From: Craterostigma plantagineum
Lineage: Eukaryota; Streptophyta; Magnoliopsida; Lamiales; Linderniaceae
Length of the DNA: 64,000 nt
NCBI GenBank assembly: GCA_027422505.1
Contig: JAPQWV010000329.1
Span: forward strand, 372,001 to 436,000
Direction of reading: 5' to 3'
How positions within the stretch are numbered: position 1 is the stretch's first letter; each line of letters opens with the position of its first letter. Below, piece after piece: positions 10,161 to 23,000 of this stretch. The notes under the pieces are model-generated. The model was given only the letters and a program-made list of their open reading frames with translations, had not been told where the DNA came from and did no database searches. Both the position numbers and the translations under genes were made by a program.

Positions 10161-13028
10161 TGTCAGGACCCGTCGTCCCACTCTCGTATTCCGTTCTAAT
10201 ATTAAATATCTAATGCTTTGATATAGAGCAATAGTGTAAAATGCGAATAAAACTTTTCATCTTAAACTTTGCGTGCGGAATTACTATACACATGTCAAAA
10301 GAATGTTCGTAACTCATCTACATTCCATCGTATCTCTAACCACACGATATACAAGTGTGTGTGTGTGTGTGTGTGCAGCCAAAAGCTCCCTATGCGCCCG
10401 GCCTTCACAGGTCGTCATCCATACACACACTCCCACCTCAAAAGCAGCCGGATAGCTTCAAAAGATCGGCCTCGCGTAAAGGTCGGATCACGTAACGTGA
10501 TCGTCAGTACCTACAATACGTAACATAAAGAATGAGCCACCGAGGCTCAGTAAGCAGAAATCATGCATGTATGCACGTGTCCTAACGATCGACAATCCAC
10601 GTCGTCGTTTTCTAATGCTCATACTCTCCTCCTCTTTTTCTTGTCCTTTTTCCTGACTCATACTTATTTTCTTATACTCTTACTTCGTACGGGCCCTCGG
10701 CTTTCTATCCCACTATGCGCCATTTCATAGAGATCTCATATGTGGAGGTTCTCACACTAGAAGGTCACCCGAAGGAATCTTCCCTTACTCAATGTGGCCT
10801 CCACGCGGACGCTTCTCACTGGTAGCCAACACCGAGGCCACTAACCGCGGAGGTCACCCGAAGGAATCTTCCCTCCCGGTTAGTGCTTTACGCACTAGAA
10901 GGTCACCCGCAGGAATCTTCCCTTACTCAGTGCGTGCCCCGGGCTGCATCCTCCAGGTTGCATCTCCCGCATACGGGGTATTCCCCCAGCCTCTTATACA
11001 GGCCTTATGGCTTCTTTTGCCGTGGTCGCATAAGGGTAGCCGTGACTCTTCATTGAGTCGACACAAACGCCAATATCGGCGAGTATACATCGCACACAGG
11101 CGATCTTATGCACGCTCTTACCTCGCGTCCTACTTACTACTTGTGCGTGCAAGTGCTCATGACATGCTCATGTGAATATGCAGATCATGCTTATCATGCA
11201 AATAAAATAATCTTATCTTAACATGCACGTTTCACGTAAAATACACGAGCACGTAAATTCACATCATCGGACGCAGGCAAGTTACGTAATGTAGTTGAAA
11301 TTTCTACTTACCTGGAGTCCGTAGATTAACTGCTACTGGTTCGGCGAAATTCCTAATTTTCAACCTTAATCATAAAATTATTATGTCAGTACATTTTCTA
11401 AAATATTGGTTATCTATGTACTTGAAAAGTGTTGAAATATTTTCCTTAATGTTGTATGTAAAGATCTCGGTATGTGTTTTCGAGGTTACCTATAATATAC
11501 CAATGTCGAGATATAACTAAATATCATACTTAAGATGTCGAGAGGTGAACATGACAAAATGTCGACATTAAGAGGATGAATGTCGAGGTGCATGAAGATT
11601 TCGATATAAGTATTATGTTAGGTCTCGACATTGTTATCGAGATTGCCCTCGAGATTTATTAGAAATCTCGACATAGCTTATAAATGGGATCTCGACATTT
11701 TTCCTGACTTCGACATCTTACCATGGCATCTCGACTTTTTACTCAGCATATTGGCTCGACATCCTATCTGTCATTTCGACATTCACTAACATCCCGACTT
11801 TTTAGTAAATATCGATAGTGTGTTTCGACATTTGTCTTTTTAGCATGGTTTCGACATTTGAGACAATAAATGTCGACATGAGTTTAACGTGGCTCTCGAC
11901 ATTTTTCTTAATATCGTTTCGACGTTTATCTCGACTTCTTTGAACCCGACATTTTATCCAGGTACAGATCTCGACATTTTGGAGCATAAGATGTCGACAT
12001 GAGATTCACCTCGACTTTAAATTCGACATTTATCTCGTCATTTTTGTTTCTTTTATCTCGATATGTTGACCCGACATCCTACCATTTCGATATTTACTAG
12101 CATCTCGACATTTACTTCGACTTTTAACTCGACATTCCATCATTAGACATCTCGACATTATATAAATCTCGATCGGATAAGTCGACTTCTTATCTATCAT
12201 TCGACATTATATTCCGACTTTTGAATTGGAAAATGTCGACATGCATTTCTCATGAGCCTCGACATTTTATCATCTTCTTCACCCCATCGAAACCCGATTC
12301 TTAACTTATTCTTTCTAGAATTGTAAGCTCTAAACCTCTCCTCTTCCTTTAGAACATTTAACACGAATTTATGGCTCCCTCGTCTCGGAAATCTTCTAAC
12401 CCTAAACATGTTTAACTAACTAATCTTGGTACAAGATGTCGAATTAATTTAGAAAGTTAGCTTTACTTACCAATTTCGATCTTCAACTTCTTGGAGTGCT
12501 TTTGGTTCGAAAACTCGTCTTGGCTTCCTCCTTCTCTTCTTTTTGAGCTTTCGTTTGTTGTTAGGTATAGTTATGGGGTTTTGAAGAATTTAGCTAGATA
12601 TTTTTCTTGAAATTTTCGTTAGATGGGGCATGGTGGCGTGGGTTTTCCCTTGAATTAGGGAACTTTGCCTCCCATTTTGGTCTCTTTCATGTATTGGGCC
12701 TAGTTCCATTCTTAGCCCACTTAGAATTTCTTATTAATAAATTCATGGTCCAAAGTAACTTCCTAGCCCAATATAAAATTCTAGCAAACTCTTATTTGGC
12801 TATCATTTAGTTTTCCCTTCTTTACTACTTTCGAAAATCCCTCTCATGAACTCGGGTCATCGTGGGCACATATTATTGTCATGTATTTGCACGAAATTCA
12901 CGTAGCACGTAAGAACGAAAATCGTGAGATCACGTAAATGTAAATCATGTATGCAATAAACACTTATCACTTAGTTCACAGTCATAATTTTATTGGCCGA
13001 CCTAACTTGCGGGGACCGGGGTCCTACA
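10161..13028 (-). mobile_element. 3' LTR of outer gypsy element
   Basis: 2868 bp, with TGTAGGACCC at its start (13028, minus strand) and GGGTCCTGACA at its end. Its partner is 27400-30251. It includes a (GT)n run near 10354-10376, repeated GGTCACCC(G/A)AAGGAATCTTCCC blocks at 10762-10940 and the TCTCGACAT motif field. The plus-strand open frames inside it (for example 10792-11175) also recur in the partner LTR and are not genes. Confidence 0.95.
11505..12265. repeat. Field of about 40 TCTCGACAT-type motifs
   Basis: Degenerate copies of TCTCGACATTT occur every 15-30 bp, on both strands, several as the perfect palindrome ATGTCGACAT. Spacing is irregular. The partner LTR has the same field at about 28728-29485. 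Confidence 0.85.
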
Positions 13029-13041
13029 TCCTCCCCCCCTT
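13029..13041 (-). promoter_or_regulatory. Polypurine tract of outer element
   Basis: On the minus strand AAGGGGGGGAGGA directly precedes the 3' LTR. It primes plus-strand DNA synthesis during reverse transcription. Confidence 0.9.
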
Positions 13042-13063
13042 AAGGAGGATTTCGCCCCCGAAA

Positions 13064-13795
13064 TCAGCCCGTGTGAAACAGCTCAGGGTAACGAGTTCTC
13101 ATTTCGTCCTCCCGTTCCCATGTGGCTTCTTCCGTGGACTGGTTCCGCCACAGTACTTTCACTAAGGGAATATCTTTATTCCTTAATCTTTTAGTCTCGT
13201 ACATCAATATTTGCACCGGAGTTTCCTCGTAACTCAGATCCGGCTTCAATTGTTGATGTAAGGACTCGTTTCCTAGCACGTGGTTCGGGTCAGCTATGTA
13301 TTTCCGCAGCGTCGAGACGTGGAACACGTCATGCACTTGCGATAACGAGGCTGGCAGTTCTAATTGGTATGCCACCTCGCCAACCCTCTTCAGTATCTTA
13401 AATGGACCGATATATCTAGGACTTAGCTTTCCTTTCTTCCCGAACCTCTTTACGCCCTTCATCGGCGATACCTTAACAAACACCATATCGTCTTCTTCGA
13501 ATTCCAGCGGTCGACGTCTTCTGTCGGCGTAGATTTTCTGTCGACTCTGTGCCGTTTGCATTCTTTCTCGTATGGTGGTAATGGCTTCCGTCATTTCTCG
13601 TACTATATCAGGGCCTAACACTGCCCGTTCGCCAACCTCGTCCCAATGTACTGGGGATCTGCACCTACGCCCGTATAGCGCTTCGTACGGTGCCATCCCA
13701 ATGGTGACGTGGTAACTATTGTTATATGAGAACTCGATCAGTGGGAGGTACTTACTCCAATTTCCTTTGAAATCGAGTACACACGCTCGGAGCAT
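13064..13795 (-). pseudogene. Integrase C-terminus with chromodomain-like tail (outer element)
   Basis: 243 codons in a frame different from the upstream pol frame. It carries the end of the integrase core (the [14 protein letters not shown] stretch), the basic GPFKILKR region and a C-terminal segment [14 protein letters not shown]...ATWE typical of gypsy chromodomains, which tether integration to chromatin. The correct frame really extends upstream to about 13842. Compared with the inner element about 19 nt are missing there, removing the conserved AYHPQTDG block between two ACC triplets and shifting the frame. Because of this the tail cannot be made as part of one polyprotein. Confidence 0.9.
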
Positions 13796-16629
13796 GTCCT
13801 CCAGGGTCTGAATGGTTCGCTCGGACTGACCGTGGTACTAAAAGATAGCTTCGTTCCCATCGCCTTTTGCAAGCTCGTCCAGAATTTCGAAAGAAATCTG
13901 GAGTCACGATCCGAGACTACCGACGATGGAACGCCGTGCAGTCGCACTATCTCCCGAATATAGAGCTCCGCGTACCGTTCCATGGAAAACGTCGTGCTAA
14001 TAGGTAGGAAGTGGGCGGATTTGGTGAGTCTGTCGACAATCACCCAAATCGCGTCGTGCCCCTTCGTGTTCCTCGGAAGTCCTACTACGAAATCCATGGT
14101 AATGTTATCCCATTTCCATTCCGGAATGGGTAACGGTTGTAGGGTTCCCGCCGGCCTTTGATGCTTGGCTTTTATCTGCTGGCACGTCAGGCATTGACTC
14201 ACGAAAGTTGCGATGTCCTTTTTCATGCCTGGCCACCAGTAGTTCTCCTTTAAACCTCTGTACATCTTCGTTGCTCCTGGATGTACTGAGTATGCGGTAG
14301 CATGGGCTTCCGTCATTATCGTCCTTCTTAGCTCAGCGTTGTCTGGTACATACAGCCGATCCTTGAAATACAGTCGTCCGTCTTCCCGTACCATGAGGTC
14401 TCCGGTTGTTTGTTCCGGCTGTGCCTCCTTAATTTTCGCGTACAGTTCGTCTGTTCCTAACGCTGTCTTTATTTGCTCCAGCAACGTTGGTTGCAAAGTT
14501 AAGGCCGCTAGCTGCGCCTCAACTTCGCCTAACCTTACGACTTCGACTTCCAGCAGTTGCAGTTCTGCACTGACTGCTTTTCTGCTTAAGGCATCGGCTA
14601 CTATGTTCGCCTTGCCTGGGTGGTAGTTGATTACGCAGTCATAATCCTTAACTAACTCTAACCACCTCCTCTGCCTCATATTCAACTCCTTTTGCGTAAA
14701 GAAGTACTTGAGGCTCTTGTGGTCAGTGTATATCTCACACCGCTCTCCGTAGAGGTAATGCCTCCATATCTTGAGAGCAAAGACCACTGCTGCCAGTTCT
14801 AAGTCGTGCGTCGGGTAGTTTTTCTCGTACTCTTTTAGTTGACGAGAGGCGTATGCTACTACATTCCCGTTCTGCATTAGCACACACCCTAACCCATTCT
14901 TCGACGCATCACTATACACCGTAAACCCTCCAGTTCCCGATGGTATTGTGAGAACTGGGGCCGTTGTAAGCCTTTCCTTCAGCTCCAGGAAACTCCGTTC
15001 GCATTCCGTGGTCCACTGAAATGGCGTATTCTTCCTGGTCAACTTCGTCAGCGTAGACGCTATCTTTGAGAAGTCCTTGATGAATTTCCTGTAATAACCC
15101 GCCAGACCGAGGAAACTTCGTACTTCCGTTACATTGGTCGGTCTGGGCCAGTTGCTGATGGCTTCTATCTTGTTCGGGTCTACGGAAATTCCTGCTCCTG
15201 ATACTATATGCCCCAAGAAGGCGACTTGGTCAAGCCAAAATTCACACTTCTTGAACTTGGCATAAAGTTGCTTATCCCGTAATATATTCAGAACTATTTT
15301 CAGATGTTCCTCGTGTTCCTCCTTCGTCCTTGAGTAAATTAGGATGTCATAAATGAAGATGATGACAAACCTATCTAGATAGGGTTTGAACACCCGGTTC
15401 ATTAAGTCCATGAAGGCTGCGGGTGCATTAGTCAGCCCGAATGGCATCACCAGGAACTCGTAATGACCATAACGGGTACTAAAGGCCGTCTTCGGGACAT
15501 CTTCCTTTCGAATCCTTAATTGATGATAACCCGATCTCAAGTCGATCTTAGAGAAGACCGTGGCACCTTGTAGTTGATCGAACAGATCGTCTATCCTAGG
15601 GAGTGGATACTTGTTCTTAATCGTTAACTTATTCAACTCCCTATAGTCTATGCATAGACGCATGGACCTATCCTTCTTTTTCACGAATAGCACCGGCGCT
15701 CCCCAGGGAGAGAAACTCGGCTGTATGAACTCTTTCTGCAGGAGTTCGTCGAGTTGGTCCTTAAACTCCTTCATTTCCGTCGGTGCTAGCCGATATGGTG
15801 CCTTAGATACTGGTGCCGCTCCAGGTACCAGATCTATAGCGAACTCTACTTCCCGATCGGGTGGTAGTCCCGGTAACTCCTCGGGAAATACATCAGGGAA
15901 GTCCTTCACTATCGGCACTTCCTCGAATTTCGGGGAGATATTCCCTTCTGACTTGATGGCGAATACCAGGTAGGCTTCGCACCCTGATCTGATCAGTCGT
16001 TGGGCTTTTAACGCTGATATCTTTGAGATCATGGTCCCCTTGCTGGTTCCTACGAACTTAAGGGGGTCATCCCCGCCCGTGTTGAGCGTGACTATCTTGC
16101 GGTGGCAGTCTATGACAGCTCCGTACTTCGATAGCCAATCCATTCCAAGGATCACCTCATAATCATTCATGGGAATTATTATGAGGTCTATGGGCAGTTC
16201 CTTGTCCCCGATTACTATTGGACAATCCCGTAAAACCTGATTGGTTTGGGTGGGATTCCCGTTCGGAACTGTTACCCTAAACTCGCACTCAGCTTGGTGA
16301 GGCGTGACTCCTACCCTCATGACATACTTAGTAGACGCGAACGAGTGTGTCGCTCCTGAGTCGACTAGGATGCAAGTGGGGGTTTCGTAGACGAGGAGGG
16401 TACCTGTCACTACGGCCAGGTTATTCTCCGCTTCCTTAGAGGTTATGGTGTAGACCCGTGCCGGTACCCTTGGTGGTGCTGCCTGGTTCCCAGCTTGACT
16501 TCCGGATCCACCTTCCGGACATGCCCTCACATAGTGGCCCGTCTTGCCACATTTGAAGCAAACGGCATTCTGGGAGTGGCAGACTCCCGTGTGCCTCCGT
16601 GCACACTTTGGGCATACGGGTAGGTCCAA
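13738..16629 (-). pseudogene. gag zinc knuckle-protease-RT-RNase H-integrase (outer element)
   Basis: 963 codons. The nucleocapsid knuckle [14 protein letters not shown] is at residues 24-37, the aspartic protease DSGA at about 90, then reverse transcriptase, RNase H (VYSDASKNG), the integrase HHCC region and the core Asp residues. The RT box reads FIYD at 15346-15357 instead of FIDD, so the first catalytic Asp is Tyr (TAT for GAT), which should abolish polymerase activity. The first residues come from a TTG codon, not a start: the frame continues upstream to about 16668, where a frameshift separates it from gag. The last 35 or so residues are out of frame after a 19-nt deletion near 13843. 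No functional polyprotein is possible. Confidence 0.93.
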
Positions 16630-16646
16630 CTGGGGTCTACCCTGGT

Positions 16647-17341
16647 TTAGGTTGAACTGTGGGGTGGTCTAGGTTGATTCGGGAAATTTGGTTTTCCACC
16701 CTTGGCCACGAACTGCCTCTTTGGGTTGCCTCCGCTCCCTTGCGGCCCTTGCACGAACTTGCGCTTTGCTTCTAGAGCGCGAGCAATCCTTGCCTCGGCT
16801 TGCTCCGCCACCAGCGCTCTCTCAGCCACTTGGGCGTACGTGGCTCCTTGTATTCCGGCCATACTCACGTCTCTGTACAGCTCGGGTTTCAGCCCTTCCA
16901 TGAACCGCTCCATCTTGAGCGTGTCCGTACTGACCATATGAGCAGCGAACCTTGAGAGCTGCTCGAACTTCCTGAGGTACTCCGCCACTGTCATTGCTCC
17001 TTGGCGGAGGTTGATGAACTCGTTCATCCGCTGTGCTCTGACAGGGGCGGTGTAATACTTTCCCCTGAAGATTTCCTTAAACCTATCCCAGCTCATCGTT
17101 AAGGGGTTTTCGACAGCTGAGACGGTTTCCCACCAGTGTCCGGCGCTCCCCCTTAGCAGGTAGGCAGCGCACATGACCTTTTCCGCCTCCGGGGTGCGGC
17201 TGTGCTGGAACATGTTCTCCAGCGTCCTCAGCCAATCCTCGGCGGATGTGGGGTCTACAGCATCCTCGAACAGTGGAGGATTTAGTTTCCTGAACCTCTC
17301 CCCGATCATCTCGATTCGTTCAGGTGGGGGAGGTAGGTTAG
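16647..17341 (-). pseudogene. gag capsid region (outer element)
   Basis: The retrotransposon gag domain: [11 protein letters not shown], then EDWLRTLENMF, FRGKYY and a basic tail GNPKRQFVAKGG. The frame ends in a premature TAA at 16647 after PPHSST. A 1-nt deletion or 2-nt insertion near 16665 separates it from the zinc-knuckle frame. At 17341 it is cut by the inner element. Reading across the insertion, the codons join in frame to the N-terminal piece at 27078-27246, which shows directly that the inner element inserted into this gene. Confidence 0.92.
17337..17341. repeat. Target-site duplication GTTAG (left) of inner gypsy element
   Basis: GTTAG abuts TGTAATACCC and is repeated at 27073-27077. 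It lies inside the outer gag gene. Confidence 0.97.
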
Positions 17342-19879
17342 TGTAATACCCGTAAATTTTTAATACGGGATTTTGTTGTAACTAATTATGTTATTTTGTG
17401 AATTAGAATTTTGTGGGCTTAAGTTGTGAAAAAAAAAATAATAATAGAGGTACTTAAAATATTAGGACTATAGATAGAATAATAATATAGGGCTTATGTT
17501 AATGGGCTATGATTAATACATAAGTTTCGACCCAACTTTTCAAAAGAAAAAGTTTTAGCAAATTTATAACATTACTTAAGCTATAAGGAAGTTTCGTTAT
17601 GTCAAATCCTACACAAAAATCGACATTTGTAATACTTATCCCAATACATAGTTTATATCAATACCAACCTAAGAAAACCCTTATGTGAGGAAAGGAGAAA
17701 CACGAAAGGAGAAGCAGTGAAGAAATCGAATTTCAACAAGTCTAAGACACTTGATAATTTAAGGTATACTACGGTCTTTGAACTAAATATGTATATTTAA
17801 TTTCGTCTTCAATGTATATGTATCTATAATTACGTGATTACATGAGATTTATAACAAGGTTCGAAGCTTACTATGCTAGGAAACTTACAAACTCGATTCA
17901 TAACCATGAGGATTAAGTGGGGAGTTATGAGTTTGATTTTATGTCCGATACATGTAATATACCCCAAGAGGAATCGAAGTTTTAAGGTGTATTAGTTTCT
18001 GAGATTAGTGTAATTTTGGAAGAGGATTTTAATGGTAAGGTTTTAGGGTTTTCTGGAAGAATCAAGGCTTGTTATTAGGAAGACATCGAGACTAGCATCA
18101 GAAAGTCGAGAGAATAACTGTCGAATAAGTAGATGTCGAGAGGTAAATGAGAAGATGTCGAGCTGCCTAGCAAATAAAAGTCGAGACATGTCTATGTAAT
18201 AAGAAATCTCGATATCTGATGATTCTCGACATTTGTTGTATAAAAGAATTCGACATTTTGTATGTCTCGATATTTTAAGCTCGATATTTTTAGGTGCCTC
18301 GACATCTTAAGCTCGACAAAGTTCAATAAGCTTATGATAACTAATTTCGATATGTGGGTTGTCTAACTAGGACTATTGGTGAATTGTCTAACTAGGACTA
18401 TTAGTGACTCTTGTATATAAAATATTAAAGATAGGATGAATTTCGATAAGGCTTCATGAAGATTAGATGTCGATTTATGCTTGTTTTCAATATATATGTC
18501 GAGATATAATTGTATAGAAACTAGAAAAGATCTCGAGAGTATTACCAAGAGGTTTCCGAATTTAATATAGTTAGAAGTCGAAATATACAGTAGAAAGGTT
18601 TCGAAACATGTTAGTATCGACATTAATAAAGATGTCGACATTATTTAAAAATCTCGGCATTACCATGTTAGCTAGGATCTCGACATCTATGTCTCGACAT
18701 TTCCAAGGTTTCGACATTGTATATTATTTAATATATTTTCGGTATTTTAGGGTTTTGTTATATTTTAGGGTTTTCAATATTTTAAGATTTATTTATTTTT
18801 AAGAATTTCATTATTTTTAGGTTTTCATAAATTTTAGGGTTTTCGAGAATTAGCACATATACTAATAATATTTATTTATTTAGAGGTTCGACATTTACGG
18901 ATTCCACCAGATCTCTTGACTGACAATAGCGGGAGGGCAGGTAGGTGGATTATCCATCTACGATACGTAAACACAAATGTGAATTCATGTGTTTCCATGA
19001 GACTCTGTGATTTAAGTGACTTATGTGATTTACGTGTTTTACGTATGTTTTATGTGACATCACGTTTCATGTGTATCACGTATATGCATGACATCGCACG
19101 ACATGGTGAGGGATAATGACCACATTAGTGGTGACACCTTAAGACTTAAGGTGTCGATTGAGCGGGGTAGTGTGTGCCGATTTTGGCAGTCAGACTCGTA
19201 GCGGAGTTGAGGTTGGACTCGCGGGGCACCTGACGGGAGACAGACGTGAGCGATCTGTCTACTCGGGCGTGAGCGACCCGAGGTGCAAACCGTCGGATGA
19301 GTTCTGTAGCGGAAGGGGCGACCTGATAGGAGGACGTTGACGTGATCGATCAGCGCACTATCGGCGTGGGCACCGCTAGTCTGGCGTTAGCGACCAGACG
19401 ATATATTTTATTTTATTGCGCGCGAGGTGCCGAGTCCAGCCTAGGGCCCTGATATTGAGATACGAAAAAAAAAATGAGGGAAACGAGAGTGCATTATATC
19501 ATGGTGAGAACTGGGAATGGGGAATGAGCGCACGCTGCATTGCATTTTATTCACCTACTGGGCAAATCGCTCAGTGTTTACGTGTTGTAGGTACTGAGTC
19601 TGACGCTGATGCGCGTCAAGACTGAGGCGGCTGGTGGCGGTGCTCCACGGACTTTTGAGGGCGAGGCGGTACATGGATGAAGACCTGTGGAGCGGCGATA
19701 GGGTTTTTGATCTTTTGTTATTTTGGGGCTTCGGCCCATTGTACAGATACTATTATGTAAAATAATATTTTGTTGTATTATAATATCTTTTAGGAAAAAG
19801 TTTTAATTAGACGGGCCTTCCGCGGCTTACGTTGCGGAAATCCGCCAATAATTCTAATTAGAAAAGTAGGGTCGCCACA
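17342..19879 (+). mobile_element. 5' LTR of inner gypsy element
   Basis: 2538 bp, TG...CA. It holds scattered TCTCGACAT/ATGTCGAGA words (about 18080-18720), a short duplication of GTCTAACTAGGACTATT (18361, 18387), a T-rich TTAGGGTTTT stretch (18735-18850) and the GCGGAA hairpin near the 3' end. The small open frames inside recur in the 3' LTR and look non-coding. Confidence 0.96.
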
Positions 19880-19881
19880 GG

Positions 19882-19893
19882 TGGTATCAGAGC
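19882..19893 (+). promoter_or_regulatory. Primer-binding site (initiator Met tRNA)
   Basis: TGGTATCAGAGC, two bases after the LTR end, is the standard complement of the 3' end of plant initiator tRNA-Met and primes minus-strand synthesis. The untranslated leader runs from here to 20038. Confidence 0.93.
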
Positions 19894-20038
19894 TTTGGCT
19901 TTAGATTCTGCAGACTGTCCATGTACTGCCACTCAAAAGCCTGGAGAACCAGCCTAGCCTGTAAGTTCAATATTTGATTTCGTTATTACGTGTTATTTGA
20001 TATGTGCTCTGTGTGAATAATTGTAGAAATAGATAAAA

Positions 20039-23000
20039 ATGCCGAAAGGACGTCGAGAGGTAGGCAGTTCTAGCCGTAGGGCGGGGTCTGAATCCCCACC
20101 AAATGACGACCGCTCTACTATACATCAATTGACCGATCTGATCCGACGACAGTCAGATCAAATCAATGACTTGATCCATCACCGGAGCTCGTCGGAACAT
20201 TCCCCGCAGCCTGATCGAGTGGAACTAATCGGGGAACGATTTCGAAAGCTAAACCCCCCAATATTTACTGAAGCTACCAATCCTGCGGTGGCTGAAGATT
20301 GGATAGGCACTATAGAGGATATGTTCATCTACAGTAGAGTGCCTGACAACGAAAAAGTCCTTTGTGCCGTTTCCCTTTTCCGAGAAAATGCGCGTTATTG
20401 GTGGAACACCGTAAAGGTGTTAGAGAGCCCAATGACAATGACTTGGGAAAGATTTAGGGAGCTCTTCTTCAACAAATACTTTACGGCACATGATCAAGAA
20501 CAAAGGATGTACGAGTTCATGAGCTTGAAGCAAGGGAGCATGCCGGTGGCGGAGTACATCCGTCGATTTGAAGAATTATCTCGATTTGCTCCGCAGTTAG
20601 TGGCGACTAATTCGTTGAAAGTGACCAGGTTCATCAAGGGACTTAAACCCGAAATATATCGGGATTTAAGTATTGCGGGTGCACGCCAACTAGAGTTTAT
20701 GCAAGTAACTGAACGTGCCCTAATTGCGGAACAAGCAGAGTCGGTGGTGGTGGAAGCACAGGAAGCGAAAAAGAGGAGAGAGGCCCAACAAGGAAGTGGA
20801 GGAGATAAGAAACGCCAATTCTTCGGCAAGGGTCCTAATACCCAATGGAACCGTCAGGGCCAACAAAACTGGCGACCGAGACCAATACAGGGACCGATCA
20901 ATATCCCCAATCGACCTCAAAATGTTGCGCCCCAGTGTCGACAATGCGGGCGTTACCATTTCGGGGCCTGTTTTGGGACAAGACAGATTCCGCAGTGCTT
21001 CAGGTGCGGAAAAATCGGTCATTTTGCTAGAGCTTGTACAGAGAATTTACCTCTAGTACGGAACCCGGCCCAACCGCCGATGCGACCTCCACCTGTTCCC
21101 GCGAGAGTTTTTACTTTGACAAATGAGGAGGCCGAGGCGAATCCTTCTGTTGTGACGGGTACGTTAACTATCTATAACGTGCCCACTTCTGTGCTTATTG
21201 ATTCTGGAGCCACACATTCATTTGTGTCGGCTAAGTACGTGGCGAAGGTAGGAATATCCCCTACCTCATCCGAATGCAACTATGTAGTTACTCTACCTCA
21301 TGGGGATCCGACGCATACCAACCAAGTACTGCGAGGATGCGTCGTAAGTATTGAGGGTAGGAACTTGAGCGTCGACCTGATTGTAATTCCGATGAACGAC
21401 TATGATGTCATCTTCGGAATGGATTGGCTTTCAAGATATGGAGCCATCATAGATTGTAACAAGAAGGTCGTTAAATTCCAGCTGCCTGAAGAAGAAGCAT
21501 TCATTTTTTCGGGTAAAGCGAATAAGAATAGTATTCCACGAATATCAGCTCTAAAGGCTCAACGACTCTTGAGGTCAGGTTGTGAGTCCTATCTCGTGTA
21601 TGCGGTGAAGGCAGAGGAGTTACCTCAGCCGGAACTAAAAGACGTACCTGTAGTCAACGAATACGCCGATGTATTTCCTGATGATCTCCCAGGGTTACCC
21701 CCTGATCGAGAAATACAGTTCACGATAGATCTGATCCCGGGGTCTGCCCCAATCTCTAAAGCCCCTTACCGTTTAGCACCAAATGAGTTAAAGGAATTGA
21801 AGGAACAGTTAGAGGACCTACTATCCAAGGGGTTTATCCAGCCGAGTTTCTCGCCGTGGGGCGCACCCGTTCTTTTTGTGCGAAAGAAGGATGGGTCGAT
21901 GCGACTATGCATCGACTACCGAGAATTGAATAAGATCACGATCAAGAATAAATACCCTTTGCCAAGGATCGATGATCTGTTCGATCAATTGCAAGGAGCT
22001 TCGGTATTCTCGAAAATCGACCTCCGTTCGGGATACCATCAGTTAAAGATCAGGGAGGCAGATGTTCCAAAAACTGCGTTCAGTACGAGGTACGGCCATT
22101 ACGAGTTTTTGGTCATGCCTTTTGGACTGACAAATGCTCCAGCTGCTTTTATGGACCTGATGAACCGAGTCTTTAAAGACTACCTCGATCGGTTCGTTAT
22201 CGTCTTTATCGACGATATTTTGATCTATTCTAAAACAAGAGATGAACACGAAAGCCATCTACGAACCGTCTTAGGAATCCTGCGAGAGAAACAGCTCTAC
22301 GCCAAATTCAAGAAATGCGAATTTTGGCTTGAGCAAGTAGCCTTCTTGGGACACGTGATTTCCGGGAGTGGAATCTCCGTGGACCCGAGTAAGATTGAGG
22401 CCGTGAACAATTGGCCACGACCTACTACTCCTACCGAAGTCCGAAGTTTCCTAGGACTTGCGGGATACTACCGCAAGTTTATAGCTGACTTCTCTAGCAT
22501 CGCCTCAACACTGACAAACTTGACCAGAAAGAACATACCTTTCAAATGGTCCGAAGCTTGTGAACAAAGCTTTCAGGAATTGAAAAAGCGACTCACATCT
22601 GCTCCTATTCTAACTATACCCTCGGGAACTGGAGGATTCTCGGTCTACAGCGATGCCTCGAAAAACGGACTGGGATGTGTCTTAATGCAGAACGGCAAAG
22701 TAATTGCTTACGCCTCCCGACAACTGAAGGAATACGAGAAAAACTACCCGACCCATGACCTGGAATTAGCAGCAGTGGTCTTCGCTTTGAAAATCTGGAG
22801 ACATTACCTTTACGGAGAAAGGTGTGAGATCTTCACAGACCACAAGAGCTTGAAGTACTTCTTCACCCAGAAGGAGTTAAATATGCGACAACGACGATGG
22901 CTGGAGCTTGTGAAGGACTACGATTGCGTCATTAATTATCATCCGGGCAAGGCAAACGTAGTCGCAGACGCATTAAGTCGAAAAGCGGTGAACACGGAAC

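Noticed and set aside
10792..11175. 127-codon plus-strand open frame, repeated at 28029-28454
   Set aside because: It lies antisense inside an LTR, is built from the GGTCACCC repeats and the copies end at different points.
11505..12265. CRISPR-like array of short repeats
   Set aside because: The repeats are degenerate, occur on both strands and are irregularly spaced within a plant LTR.
15650..15973. Plus-strand open frame opposite the outer pol gene
   Set aside because: It is a shadow of the conserved RT coding sequence on the other strand. The same holds for frames at 14339, 16688, 20494, 20720, 22043 and 23073.
19882..19893. A tRNA-Met gene suggested by the TGGTATCAGAGC match
   Set aside because: Only the primer-binding complement is present, directly after an LTR; no cloverleaf follows.
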